In this document: positions 1 to 8,564 of the stretch, one piece after another | Position numbering within the stretch: the stretch's first letter is position 1 | Layout of the letters: every line of letters starts with the position of its first letter | NCBI GenBank assembly: GCA_021734725.1 | Contig: JAIPIM010000089.1 | Span: 1-12,838 of the forward strand | Source of the DNA: Minisyncoccota bacterium | GTDB lineage: Bacteria; Verrucomicrobiota; Lentisphaeria; Oligosphaerales; MVZH01 | Direction of reading: 5' to 3' | Length of the DNA stretch: 12,838 nucleotides | Notes under the pieces: model-generated | Database searches by the model: none | What the model saw: the letters and a program-made list of their open reading frames with translations, nothing else | What the model was told of the DNA's origin: nothing | Program-made: the position numbers and the translations under genes

Positions 1-3000
1 ACGGGCAATCTCAGCTGCCTCTTTGGGGCGTCGCGCTTCAAAGAGCTCGGCCACGCGAGGCAATCCACCGGTTATATCCTTGGTACGAACACTCTGCCGC
101 GGGGTACGTGCAATGGTTTCGCCGGCCTGGATCGAGGCACCCTCATTAACCATGATATGGGCGCCGCCCGGAAGACTGTAATGGCCAATCATTTTGTCTT
201 TTTTATCCAGAATAACCAGTTGCGGATGCAAGTCTTCACGGTGCTCCATGACCGTAATTTCTTCCGCGCCGCTTACATCGCTGACTTCACGCTTCAGTGT
301 AACACCTTCGATCAGGTCCCGATACCCTATCTTACCGGTCTGTTCGGTAATAATGGGTACGTTATAGGGATCCCACTGGGCAAACACTTCGTTCTTCTTA
401 ACTTTATCGCCCTCATTCTTTGAGATAACGGCCCCTGGTATAAGCTGAAAGCGTTCGATCTCCAGCCCCTCCGAATCTTCGAGGACCGCGGCACCGTTTC
501 GGTTGAGGACGACCAAGCCGCCTCCCTGCTGTTCCACGCATCTTGCGTCTTCAAGGCGCAACAAACCACCAATCTTAGCTTTCAGGACCGGTTGCTTAAA
601 CGTTGCCGACGCTGTCCCACCGTAGTGAAATGTTCTCATGGTAAGCTGCGTCCCCGGCTCGCCGATGGATTGTGCGGCAATGATTCCAAGCGCTTCGCCC
701 TTCTTAGGTAATCCGCCGGTTGCCGGATTCAGGCCATAGCACTTGGCGCACATTCCGCGCTTGCTCTCGCAGGTCAGCACCGAACGAATATTGACGCGTT
801 CAATACCGACGTCCACAATTTTCTCGGCGATCTCGGGAGTGATCAGCCCATTGGTCTCCACAATCAACGAGTCCTTTGTCTCGGCCAACGGGTCATGAAT
901 ATCGTCCACACTGAAACGACCTACGATACGTTCCTGAAGCGGAACCATTTCATCATCGCCTTCTCGTATGGCACGAACGGTAATACCATTCACGGTGTGG
1001 CAATCTTCCTCCGTACAGATAGCATCCTGCGCCACGTCCACGAGCTTCCTTGTAAGGTATCCGGAGTCTGCCGTCTTAAGGGCCGTATCCGCCAGTCCCT
1101 TGCGAGCACCGTGCGAACTCAGGAAGTACTCGAGAACCGTGAGTCCTTCACGGAAGTTCGCCAGAATGGGACGCTCGATAATTTCGCCGGACGGTTTGGC
1201 CATGAGACCCCGCATACCAGCCAGCTGTCGCACTTGGTCGCGACTGCCGCGAGCGCCCGAATCCAGCATAGCGAAAACTGGATTAAGCTCGGGCCGTCCC
1301 TGGTTATGGGCCAACGTGTTAAACAGCGAGGCTGCCAAATCGTTATTGGCTTGCGTCCAGATATCCACACACTTGTTATAGCGTTCCAGTTCCGTAATAA
1401 CACCATCCTCGCGTTGCTTGCGGACGTCGTTTACCTGTTTCTGAGCCGCATCGATTCGTTTCCATTTGTCATCCGGGATGATCATGTCTGTGATACCCAT
1501 GGAAAAGCCAGCCCGGGTTGCGTACTCATAACCGACGTCCTTCAGTTCGTCAAGGACGCGGATTGTGCGTTCACGCCCAACATGATCGAAACACTCCTTC
1601 ACCATCTTCCCGAGTGTCTTTTTCCCGGCAACACCATTGAAGAACCCCATTTCATCCGGCCAGATCTCGTTAAAAATGCAGCGTCCGGCGGTCGTCACGA
1701 TAAATTTTTCCTGCGTATCTCCCCAGGGGGTTTCGTCGGACTGATAATTTGGGTTACGCAACCGGATGGGCTGATGAATGTCGATCAATCCAACATCCAG
1801 TGAGCGCAGGACCTCAAAATAGTGACTGAAGACTTTGGCTTCCTTTTCATTGTCCTTCTCACTGGAGTTGCGCCGTGGCATATGGCTCAGATAATACGAC
1901 CCGAGCGTAATATCCTGGGTGGGCGTCGTAATGGGGTTTCCGTGTGCCGGCGAGAAGATGTTGTTGGGGGCCAGCATCAGGAGTTTTGCCTCCAGCTGAG
2001 CCTGATTCGAGAGCGGGATATGCACCGCCATCTGATCACCGTCGAAGTCAGCATTGTACGCCTGACATACCAGCGGATGCAGTTGAATCGCCTGTCCCTC
2101 GATCAAAATAGGGTCAAATGCCTGAATGCTGAGACGATGAAGCGTTGGTGCACGGTTGAGCAAGATCGGATGCCCCTGGATCACCTCGTCCAGAATGTCC
2201 CACACAACCGGAACACGACGCTCAATCATTTTCTTGGCACTGCGCACCGTATGGACATAACCTTGGTCTTTCAGGCGGCGAATAATAAAAGGTTCAAACA
2301 ACACCAGAGCCATCTCTTTCGGCAAGCCGCACTGATGCAGTCGCAGTTCGGGCCCTACAACAATCACTGAACGGCCCGAATAGTCAACCCGCTTACCCAG
2401 CAGATTCTGGCGGAACCGCCCCTGCTTACCTTTAAGCATATCACTGAGTGATTTAAGCGGGCGATTCCCGGTACCTGTTACGGGCCGACCATGCCTGCCG
2501 TTATCGAGGAGTGCGTCAACGGCCTCCTGCAACATACGTTTCTCGTTGCGTATAATGACCTCCGGAGTGTGCAGCTGCAACAGGTTTTTCAGCCGGTTAT
2601 TCCGGTTGATCACGCGACGATACAAGTCATTGAGATCGGATGTGGCAAATCGTCCGCCTTCGAGGGGGACCAGAGGCCGCAGGTCAGGCGGGATTACAGG
2701 CAAAACCGTCATGACCATCCATTCAGGTTTCATGTCATTGTTGAGGAGTCCTTCAACCAACCGCAAGCGCTTCGCAATTTTTTTACGTTCCGCTTTGCTG
2801 CGCGTTGACTGCATGCGCTCCTGCAATTCATCCCGCAGCGCTTCCAGGTCAATCTCCCGGAGCAATGTTTGGAGCGCTTCAGCTCCCATGGCGGCACTGA
2901 ACGCATCACCGTAAGCATCGCGAGCCTCGCGGTATTCTTCGTCCGACAGCAGTCCTTTGTATTCCAGTGGTGTGTCACCGGGGTCTATGATAATCCAGCT

Positions 3001-3429
3001 TTCGTAGTAGAGCACACGTTCGAGCTCTCGCATCGTCATATCCAGCATGAGGCCCATACGACTCGGCATGCATTTGAAAAACCAGATGTGCGAAATCGGG
3101 ACTGCCAGCTCCAAGTGTCCCATGCGTTCGCGTCGCACGCGCGACTGGGTGACTTCCACGCCACAGCGGTCGCAGACGATTCCCTTGTGCTTCACACGTT
3201 TGTACTTACCGCAATTGCATTCCCAGTCTTTTGTCGGTCCGAAGATCCGTTCACAAAAGAGCCCGCCTTTCTCCGGTTTGAAGGAACGATAATTAATCGT
3301 TTCGGGATTTTTAACCTCACCACGGCTCCACGAACGAATCGTTTCCGGCGAGGCGACTCCGATCGTCACGCAACTGAACAGATCGCTGTCGTCAATGCCC
3401 AGAACTTGTTTTACGGTGCTGCTATCCAA
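1..3429 (-). CDS. rpoC: DNA-directed RNA polymerase subunit beta' (3' end cut off by window)
   Basis: The beta' subunit carries the catalytic magnesium site of RNA polymerase. The frame is open for 1143 codons and leaves the window at position 1, so the C-terminal part is missing. The start is TTG at 3429: an in-frame TAG lies just upstream, no ATG or GTG lies between, and AGGAGG sits 8 nt before it. The N-terminal zinc ribbon has C71, C73, C86 and C89. The catalytic motif NADFDGDQ is at residues 459-466, with D461, D463 and D465 binding Mg. A second zinc site is seen in LTCESKRGMCAKC plus a Cys in the preceding ICTEEDC segment. The bridge helix/trigger loop region IIAAQSIGEPGTQLTMRTFH precedes FHYGG at 934-938. 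About 170 residues of beta-rich insertion, equivalent in place to E. coli SI3, separate this from the second trigger-loop half, which begins near residue 1118 (DITGGLPR). The gene follows rpoB after a 185-nt gap and is probably co-transcribed with it. Identification is certain. Confidence 0.98.
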   Translation of the reverse strand, partial: MDSSTVKQVLGIDDSDLFSCVTIGVASPETIRSWSRGEVKNPETINYRSFKPEKGGLFCERIFGPTKDWECNCGKYKRVKHKGIVCDRCGVEVTQSRVRRERMGHLELAVPISHIWFFKCMPSRMGLMLDMTMRELERVLYYESWIIIDPGDTPLEYKGLLSDEEYREARDAYGDAFSAAMGAEALQTLLREIDLEALRDELQERMQSTRSKAERKKIAKRLRLVEGLLNNDMKPEWMVMTVLPVIPPDLRPLVPLEGGRFATSDLNDLYRRVINRNNRLKNLLQLHTPEVIIRNEKRMLQEAVDALLDNGRHGRPVTGTGNRPLKSLSDMLKGKQGRFRQNLLGKRVDYSGRSVIVVGPELRLHQCGLPKEMALVLFEPFIIRRLKDQGYVHTVRSAKKMIERRVPVVWDILDEVIQGHPILLNRAPTLHRLSIQAFDPILIEGQAIQLHPLVCQAYNADFDGDQMAVHIPLSNQAQLEAKLLMLAPNNIFSPAHGNPITTPTQDITLGSYYLSHMPRRNSSEKDNEKEAKVFSHYFEVLRSLDVGLIDIHQPIRLRNPNYQSDETPWGDTQEKFIVTTAGRCIFNEIWPDEMGFFNGVAGKKTLGKMVKECFDHVGRERTIRVLDELKDVGYEYATRAGFSMGITDMIIPDDKWKRIDAAQKQVNDVRKQREDGVITELERYNKCVDIWTQANNDLAASLFNTLAHNQGRPELNPVFAMLDSGARGSRDQVRQLAGMRGLMAKPSGEIIERPILANFREGLTVLEYFLSSHGARKGLADTALKTADSGYLTRKLVDVAQDAICTEEDCHTVNGITVRAIREGDDEMVPLQERIVGRFSVDDIHDPLAETKDSLIVETNGLITPEIAEKIVDVGIERVNIRSVLTCESKRGMCAKCYGLNPATGGLPKKGEALGIIAAQSIGEPGTQLTMRTFHYGGTASATFKQPVLKAKIGGLLRLEDARCVEQQGGGLVVLNRNGAAVLEDSEGLEIERFQLIPGAVISKNEGDKVKKNEVFAQWDPYNVPIITEQTGKIGYRDLIEGVTLKREVSDVSGAEEITVMEHREDLHPQLVILDKKDKMIGHYSLPGGAHIMVNEGASIQAGETIARTPRQSVRTKDITGGLPRVAELFEARRPKEAAEIAR

Positions 3430-3437
3430 AAGACAGC

Positions 3438-3443
3438 CCTCCT
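3438..3443 (-). promoter_or_regulatory. Ribosome binding site that fixes the rpoC TTG start
   Basis: A full AGGAGG on the minus strand lies 8 nt before the TTG at 3429. Only this start codon is available between the upstream in-frame TAG and the conserved coding sequence. The strong site probably compensates for the weak start codon. Confidence 0.8.
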
Positions 3444-3571
3444 ATGTTAAAATCATCTATGGTCGTTTCCAACCTGAATGAGTCATGACTGGCGAATCAA
3501 TGGTGTGCATCTTCAGGCAGAAGGGATACAATGGTTATCGTTTACCTCTCGCCTTTCCGTCTCCGTGTTTC

Positions 3572-3611
3572 GCGCCGGGGAGCCCCTGCCACGGGGCGCG
3601 CCTCGCGGCGC
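3572..3611 (-). other. Back-to-back GC-rich hairpins in the rpoB-rpoC gap
   Basis: On the minus strand, immediately after the rpoB stop, GCGCC-gcga-GGCGC (3598-3611) is followed without a gap by GCCCC-gtggca-GGGGC (3582-3597). A CGGCGC at 3572-3577 could instead pair with the GCGCCG of the first hairpin and enclose the second stem. No T-tract follows, so this is not a canonical intrinsic terminator. It may be an RNA-processing or stability element, or a pause site. The pairing is seen in the sequence; the role is inferred. Confidence 0.55.
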
Positions 3612-3614
3612 AGG

Positions 3615-6600
3615 CTAGAGTTCCACCTGCCTACCGCGCCGCACGCGAATATCGAGACAGAGGCTCTGCATTTCTTTCATGAGAACATTAAACGATTCCG
3701 GGACGCCCGCCTGCAGGGTATTCTCACCTTTCATGATTGATTCGTAAATTTTCGTCCGGCCTCGCACGTCGTCACTTTTCACGGTCAGCATTTCCTGCAG
3801 CGTGTACGCCGCGCCATAGGCTTCCAGTGCCCATACTTCCATTTCGCCGAATCGCTGTCCTCCGTGTTGGGCCTTTCCGCCCAACGGTTGCTGCGTAACC
3901 AGGGAGTACGGTCCGACGGCACGCGCATGGATCTTGTCGACCACCATATGATCAAGTTTGAGCATATAGATCTCGCCCACCGCGATCCTTTGGGCGAACT
4001 GGTCACCCGTTCGCCCATCGTAAAGAACGGTCTTACCGTCGTCACTGACAAAATCGTCGGACCGATCTTCACCGGCTTCGTCCACGACAGAACCGTTCTT
4101 CTTCATTTTCCAGCCAACGGATTCGGCCTTTATCTTGCGCGCTTCACGCAACAGAACATGGACACTGTCTTCGCTGATACCGTCAAATACGGGGCTGGCG
4201 ACTTTCATCCCCAGCACCTTTGCCGCCCATCCGAGATGGGTCTCCAGTACCTGGCCGACGTTCATTCGGCTGGGTACACCCAAGGGGTTCAGGACAATAT
4301 CTACAGGTGTACCATCCGCCATGAAAGGGAGGTCCTCCTGCGGTACAATGTTCGCGATAATTCCCTTGTTCCCGTGACGGCCGGCCAACTTGTCTCCGAC
4401 GGCAATTTTGCGTTTGCTTCCAACGTATACTTTGACACTTCGGATGACGCCCGGCTCAGTCCCTTCGCCTTCTTCAAGCCGGTCGATGATTTCGCCTCGT
4501 CGCAAGGCGATATCCCGGAACCTGGGACGGAAACCTTTCACGACCTCCTCGATTTGATCTGCCGCAGGTCCCTCCGCAATCTTGTACTTGTCATAGTGTT
4601 GCGCCAGCCGCTTCAGCATCACCTTCGTTATCTTCCGCTCGGCAGGGATAATGACTTTTTCTTCACTACCTTCCTGACGGGTCACGTCCACGGGCAACTT
4701 GGAACCGAGCAGATACTCACCCAGCTTGGCAGCCAAGTCCTCAACGATCTCATTGAACTGCGACTTGTATGTGCTTTCGGCTTCCTTGATCTGCCGATTG
4801 ATTTCGGCACGTGTAAGCCGTGCCTTAGTAGGATCGACACGCCGGTCGATACGAACATCCATAACGATTCCTGACGTTCCGCCCGGAACGTACAACGAAC
4901 TGTCCTTAACGTCGGCCGCCTTCTCCCCGAAAATGGCACGGAGAAGTCGCTCTTCAGGAGCAAGCTCCGTCTCACTTTTAGGGGTAATCTTTCCAACGAG
5001 TATATCGCCCGGATGGACCTCCGCTCCAATTCGTATGACACCCTCTGGGTCCAGATTGCGAAGAGCTTCTTCGCCGACGTTGGGAATATCCCGTGTGATC
5101 TCCTCTGGACCAAGTTTTGTATCACGAGCTGTAATGTCGAACTCCGACACGTTGATACTGGTGTAGATATCCTCCTTGACTAAGCGGTCGCTGATAACGA
5201 TCGCGTCCTCAAAGTTATATCCACACCAAGGCATAAAGGCGACCATGACGTTGCGTCCCAGGGCGAGTTCACCTTTCTCGGTAGAGGCCCCGTCCGCAAT
5301 AACGTCCCCTTCTTTAACCTTGTCGCCGGTCCGGACAACTGGGGTTTGATTGATCACAGTCGACGCATTGGATCGCATGAATTTCTGCAGTTCATATTCC
5401 ACAACGCTGTCGGGATTCTTTGTCTCTGCAGGCAGTTTGCCGTCAGCACTTGTTATCACTCGTTCCGCAGAAGCAGCGGCCACAACGCCGTCAACCACGG
5501 CGCAGACAACAGTGCGTGAATCACGTGCAACAACTCGCTCAAGGCCCGTTCCCACCAATGGTGACTCCGCTTTCAGAAGGGGCACAGCCTGGCGTTGCAT
5601 GTTTGATCCCATGAGGGCACGATTGGCGTCGTTATGCTCCAGGAACGGCACCAACCCGGCCGCCGCGCTCACAAGTTGTTTCGGTGACACGTCCATGTAT
5701 TGCACACGCTCGCTTGGATACTCCCCGGATTCACCTTGGTATCGTGCCAACACGGTTTCGTTGGCAAACCCACTCTTTGAGTTCAGCGGGGCATTCGCCT
5801 GAGCAATCACGAATTTCTCCTCCCGGTCCGCTGTCAGGTAGTCAATTTTCTTCGTCACCTTGCCACCTTCAACACGACGATACGGTGTTTCGATGAAACC
5901 GTACTCGTTAATACGCCCATAGATGGCCAGTGAAGATATCAAACCGATATTGGGACCTTCGGGAGTTTCGATCGGGCATACCCGCCCATAATGGCTGGGA
6001 TGGATGTCACGGACTTCGAATCCAGCCCGCTCACGAGTCAAGCCACCGGGGCCGAGTGCGCTGAGGCGGCGTTTGTTGGTAAGCTCAGCCAGGCAGTTCG
6101 TCTGGTCCATAAATTGGCTCAACTGATTACGCCCAAAGAAATCGCGCACCACGCTGACGAATGCTTTTGGATTGATCAGCTTACCAGGAGTCACATCATC
6201 CGAATCCATATCGAGAAGTGTCATCCTTTCCCGCACGAGGCGTTCGGTACGCATAAGCCCCACACGACAATGGCTCTGCATAAGCTCGCCAACTGTCCGC
6301 ACGCGGCGGTTACCGAGGTGATCAATATCATCCACATTGCCCTCGCCATTGCGAAGATGCATAAGGTAAACCGTAGCGGCCGTCAGGTCTTCTTTCACCA
6401 ATGTCCGAGTATCCGGCGGCACATCAATCTCCAGCTTCTGGTTGATCTTATGCCGGCCGACAATACCGAGATCGTAACGTCGAACGTCAAAGAACAATCT
6501 CTTCAGCAATTGCTTGGCACTGTTTACATTGGGGGGATCTCCCGGGCGCAGGCGACGGTATATCTCCTTCAAGGCGTCTTCCGAATTCCGTGACGGATCC

Positions 6601-7463
6601 CGTTGAATACAGCGGATCATGTAGTCACCGTAATCCCTGACGTCAACAACCGGTATTTTCTTGACTTTCGCTGCTGTAATCACGTCCAGCACATCCGGGC
6701 TCAGTGGTTCAAGCTCCTGAGCAAGCGGCTCTTCGCTATCCTTCTGGCACATGGTTTCCGCCAAATAAAAGCTTCCCAAGTCCTCCTGCTTGCGCAACTG
6801 CGTGACCGTCATTTCCTGTACGCCGTACGTGCGATCCAGAAGTTCCCGATTCGTGTCGTATCCAAGAGCACGCAAAAATGTACTGATAAGAAATTTACGG
6901 CGCCGGCGCCGGCGGTCCAAGTAGATGAAAATCAGGTCGTTGATATCGAACTGCACTTCCAACCAGGACCCGCGATCCGGAATAACCCGGAATGAATAAA
7001 GGGGGCGCCCACTGGGATGACGGTTCTTCTCAAAACAGATACCGGGAGTCCGATGAAGCTGACTGACAATCACGCGCTCAGCGCCATTGATGACAAATGT
7101 TCCGGCCGGTGTCATCACCGGAATATCCCCCATGAACACCCGTTCTTCTTTGGTTTCCTTCGGACTTGTCAGCCGAAATGTCACGTATAAGGGAGCGGAA
7201 TACGTACCGCCGTCTTTCAGGCAGTCAACTATTTTCCCCTTCGGCTTTTCAATGTCGTAGCTGACAAAATCCAGCACACATTGCTGGTCAATACTTTCAA
7301 TAGGGAATACTTCATGAAAGACTTCCTGCAGCCCCATATCGTTCCTCTTTGCAGGGGTCTTGTCCAACTGGAAAAACTGGGAATAGGATTTGAGCTGCAC
7401 CCCGATCAGATCAGGGATCTCCAGGACCTCCTGAAGTTTACCGAAATTCTTGCGTTCGTACAT
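3615..7463 (-). CDS. rpoB: DNA-directed RNA polymerase subunit beta
   Basis: The beta subunit forms one pincer of RNA polymerase and holds the rifampicin pocket. From the ATG at 7463 it has 1282 residues, compared with 1342 in E. coli. An in-frame GTG at 7469 adds two residues, but its nearest GAGG is only 4 nt away, whereas the same GAGG is 10 nt from the ATG, so I prefer the ATG. Recognisable landmarks include QLHRTPG in the N-terminal lobe, the rifampicin region LSQFMDQ...TNKRRLSAL (residues 448-470), GPGGLTRERAGFEVRDIHPS, RVCPIETPEGPNIGLISSLA, YNFEDAIVIS, the active-centre motif GRHGNKG at 1028-1034, and the C-terminal clamp sequence GGKAQHGGQRFGEMEVWALE. The residue equivalent to E. coli His526 is Asn463. 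The gene follows rplL after 137 nt that include a hairpin, and precedes rpoC. Identification is certain. Confidence 0.99.
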   Translation of the reverse strand: MYERKNFGKLQEVLEIPDLIGVQLKSYSQFFQLDKTPAKRNDMGLQEVFHEVFPIESIDQQCVLDFVSYDIEKPKGKIVDCLKDGGTYSAPLYVTFRLTSPKETKEERVFMGDIPVMTPAGTFVINGAERVIVSQLHRTPGICFEKNRHPSGRPLYSFRVIPDRGSWLEVQFDINDLIFIYLDRRRRRRKFLISTFLRALGYDTNRELLDRTYGVQEMTVTQLRKQEDLGSFYLAETMCQKDSEEPLAQELEPLSPDVLDVITAAKVKKIPVVDVRDYGDYMIRCIQRDPSRNSEDALKEIYRRLRPGDPPNVNSAKQLLKRLFFDVRRYDLGIVGRHKINQKLEIDVPPDTRTLVKEDLTAATVYLMHLRNGEGNVDDIDHLGNRRVRTVGELMQSHCRVGLMRTERLVRERMTLLDMDSDDVTPGKLINPKAFVSVVRDFFGRNQLSQFMDQTNCLAELTNKRRLSALGPGGLTRERAGFEVRDIHPSHYGRVCPIETPEGPNIGLISSLAIYGRINEYGFIETPYRRVEGGKVTKKIDYLTADREEKFVIAQANAPLNSKSGFANETVLARYQGESGEYPSERVQYMDVSPKQLVSAAAGLVPFLEHNDANRALMGSNMQRQAVPLLKAESPLVGTGLERVVARDSRTVVCAVVDGVVAAASAERVITSADGKLPAETKNPDSVVEYELQKFMRSNASTVINQTPVVRTGDKVKEGDVIADGASTEKGELALGRNVMVAFMPWCGYNFEDAIVISDRLVKEDIYTSINVSEFDITARDTKLGPEEITRDIPNVGEEALRNLDPEGVIRIGAEVHPGDILVGKITPKSETELAPEERLLRAIFGEKAADVKDSSLYVPGGTSGIVMDVRIDRRVDPTKARLTRAEINRQIKEAESTYKSQFNEIVEDLAAKLGEYLLGSKLPVDVTRQEGSEEKVIIPAERKITKVMLKRLAQHYDKYKIAEGPAADQIEEVVKGFRPRFRDIALRRGEIIDRLEEGEGTEPGVIRSVKVYVGSKRKIAVGDKLAGRHGNKGIIANIVPQEDLPFMADGTPVDIVLNPLGVPSRMNVGQVLETHLGWAAKVLGMKVASPVFDGISEDSVHVLLREARKIKAESVGWKMKKNGSVVDEAGEDRSDDFVSDDGKTVLYDGRTGDQFAQRIAVGEIYMLKLDHMVVDKIHARAVGPYSLVTQQPLGGKAQHGGQRFGEMEVWALEAYGAAYTLQEMLTVKSDDVRGRTKIYESIMKGENTLQAGVPESFNVLMKEMQSLCLDIRVRRGRQVEL

Positions 7464-7530
7464 GTGCACCTTGCCTCGTGTAAATCGTTTCTATGCCAAC
7501 GCAGGAGTCATTCTGGAATAACGACAGAAA

Positions 7531-7559
7531 TCGGAGCCCGGCAAAAACCGGGCCGCCGA
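7531..7559 (-). other. Hairpin in the rplL-rpoB gap, possible attenuator or processing site
   Basis: On the minus strand the stem GCCCGG/CCGGGC (7536-7541 with 7548-7553) closes a TTTTTG loop. It is extended by an outer TCGG/CCGA stem across a small asymmetric internal loop. The downstream sequence TTTCTGTCGTT is only mildly T-rich, so complete termination is unlikely. In E. coli the equivalent gap holds a partial terminator and an RNase III site that lower rpoBC expression relative to the ribosomal genes. A similar role here is inferred from position. Confidence 0.55.
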
Positions 7560-7600
7560 TTCCCTGTCACTCGTACGGGTTATAAACCAAGGCAGCGCCT

Positions 7601-8011
7601 TCACTTCAATTCAACGGTGGCGCCTGCTTCTTCGAGTTTGGTCTTGAGCTCTTCTGCTTCTTCCTTGGATACTCCTTCCTTCACGGCCTTAGGAGCACCA
7701 TCAACCAATGCCTTGGCTTCTTTGAGCCCCAACCCTGTAATGGCACGAACTTCTTTGATCACGCCGATCTTCTTCTCACCCGCCGATACGAGCGTCACAT
7801 CGAACTCCGTTTGTTCTTCTTCGGCAGCACCAGCGCCACCTTCAGCGCCCGGTGCCGCTGCCGCAACAGCCATGGGGGCCGCGGCGGTGACACCGAGCCT
7901 CTCTTCAAGCGCCTTTACCAGTTGAGACAAATCCAACACGCTAAGGTTCTCAATGTAGGAGATAACTTTCTCCATTTCTTCCGAAACTTCGACTTTGGTT
8001 TCTTCAGCCAT
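7601..8011 (-). CDS. rplL: 50S ribosomal protein L7/L12
   Basis: L7/L12 forms the mobile stalk of the 50S subunit. Dimers bind the C-terminal helix of L10 and recruit translational GTPases such as EF-Tu and EF-G. The product has 136 residues, slightly longer than the usual 120-130. The N-terminal dimerisation helices (about 8-45, with SYIENLSVLDLSQLVKALEE) are followed by an Ala/Gly-rich hinge (about 43-65) and the compact C-terminal domain starting near EFDVTLVSAGEKKIGVIKEVR, with the conserved GLGLKEAKALVDGAP. The ATG has GGAGG 9 nt upstream. The gene follows rplJ after 32 nt and ends with TGA. Identification is certain. Confidence 0.98.
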   Translation of the reverse strand: MAEETKVEVSEEMEKVISYIENLSVLDLSQLVKALEERLGVTAAAPMAVAAAAPGAEGGAGAAEEEQTEFDVTLVSAGEKKIGVIKEVRAITGLGLKEAKALVDGAPKAVKEGVSKEEAEELKTKLEEAGATVELK

Positions 8012-8043
8012 GCCTACTGTCCTCCGCTACGTTATACATTAAA

Positions 8044-8559
8044 CTACTTCTTTGTGTCCAGATATGCCTGCAACACATAACAAATGCTGGCCACCTTCTG
8101 GTTCAACACACCAACCACGTTCCGGCTCGGCGCCTGCAAAACGCCAAGCAACTGTGCGAGCAACACCTCACGACTGGGCAACTCTGCAAGATCGCTAACG
8201 TCATTCTCCTGCAAAACCTTGCCATTCAGCCCTCCCTGCTTCACACTCAGCGGGTTATGCTCCTTGGCAAAAGTTCGCAACAATTTGGCCACCGCAACGG
8301 GATCGTCACCGCCCACAACAATCGCATTGTCGCCGGTTATCCCGCCATCACTGAGTGCCGCAAACTCAGTTTCGGCCAAAGCAATTTTCAGCAGACGGTT
8401 CGGCACCACATGGCATTCAGCACCAATATCTGCCAAGCCTGCTCGCAGCTCATTGAACTCGGCCACCTTCAGTCCCTTATAATTGATAAGGAAGAGATGC
8501 GATGTCGGTTCAACCAGTTTACCAATATCTTCAACCAGTTGTGCTTTTTCAGGTCTCAT
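8044..8559 (-). CDS. rplJ: 50S ribosomal protein L10
   Basis: L10 anchors L7/L12 dimers to the 50S stalk base next to L11. The product has 171 residues, normal for the family. The N-terminal globular domain (MRPEKAQLVEDIGKLVEP, FLINYKGLKVAEFNELR) is followed by the NRLLKIAL segment and a C-terminal helix that should bind L12. The ATG at 8559 lies only 5 nt after the rplA stop and has just a weak GGGG-type ribosome binding site about 11 nt upstream. Translation is therefore probably coupled to rplA. There is no room for an intergenic L10 leader of the E. coli type, so any L10(L12) autoregulatory structure would have to lie inside rplA. Identification is certain. Confidence 0.97.
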   Translation of the reverse strand: MRPEKAQLVEDIGKLVEPTSHLFLINYKGLKVAEFNELRAGLADIGAECHVVPNRLLKIALAETEFAALSDGGITGDNAIVVGGDDPVAVAKLLRTFAKEHNPLSVKQGGLNGKVLQENDVSDLAELPSREVLLAQLLGVLQAPSRNVVGVLNQKVASICYVLQAYLDTKK

Positions 8560-8564
8560 TGTAA

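Noticed and set aside
895..1803. A 302-codon open frame on the plus strand opposite rpoC
   Set aside because: It is antisense to highly conserved rpoC codons, has no ribosome binding site, and its peptide resembles no family. It is a shadow of rpoC codon bias. The same applies to plus-strand frames such as 3864-4874 and 5991-6593 opposite rpoB.
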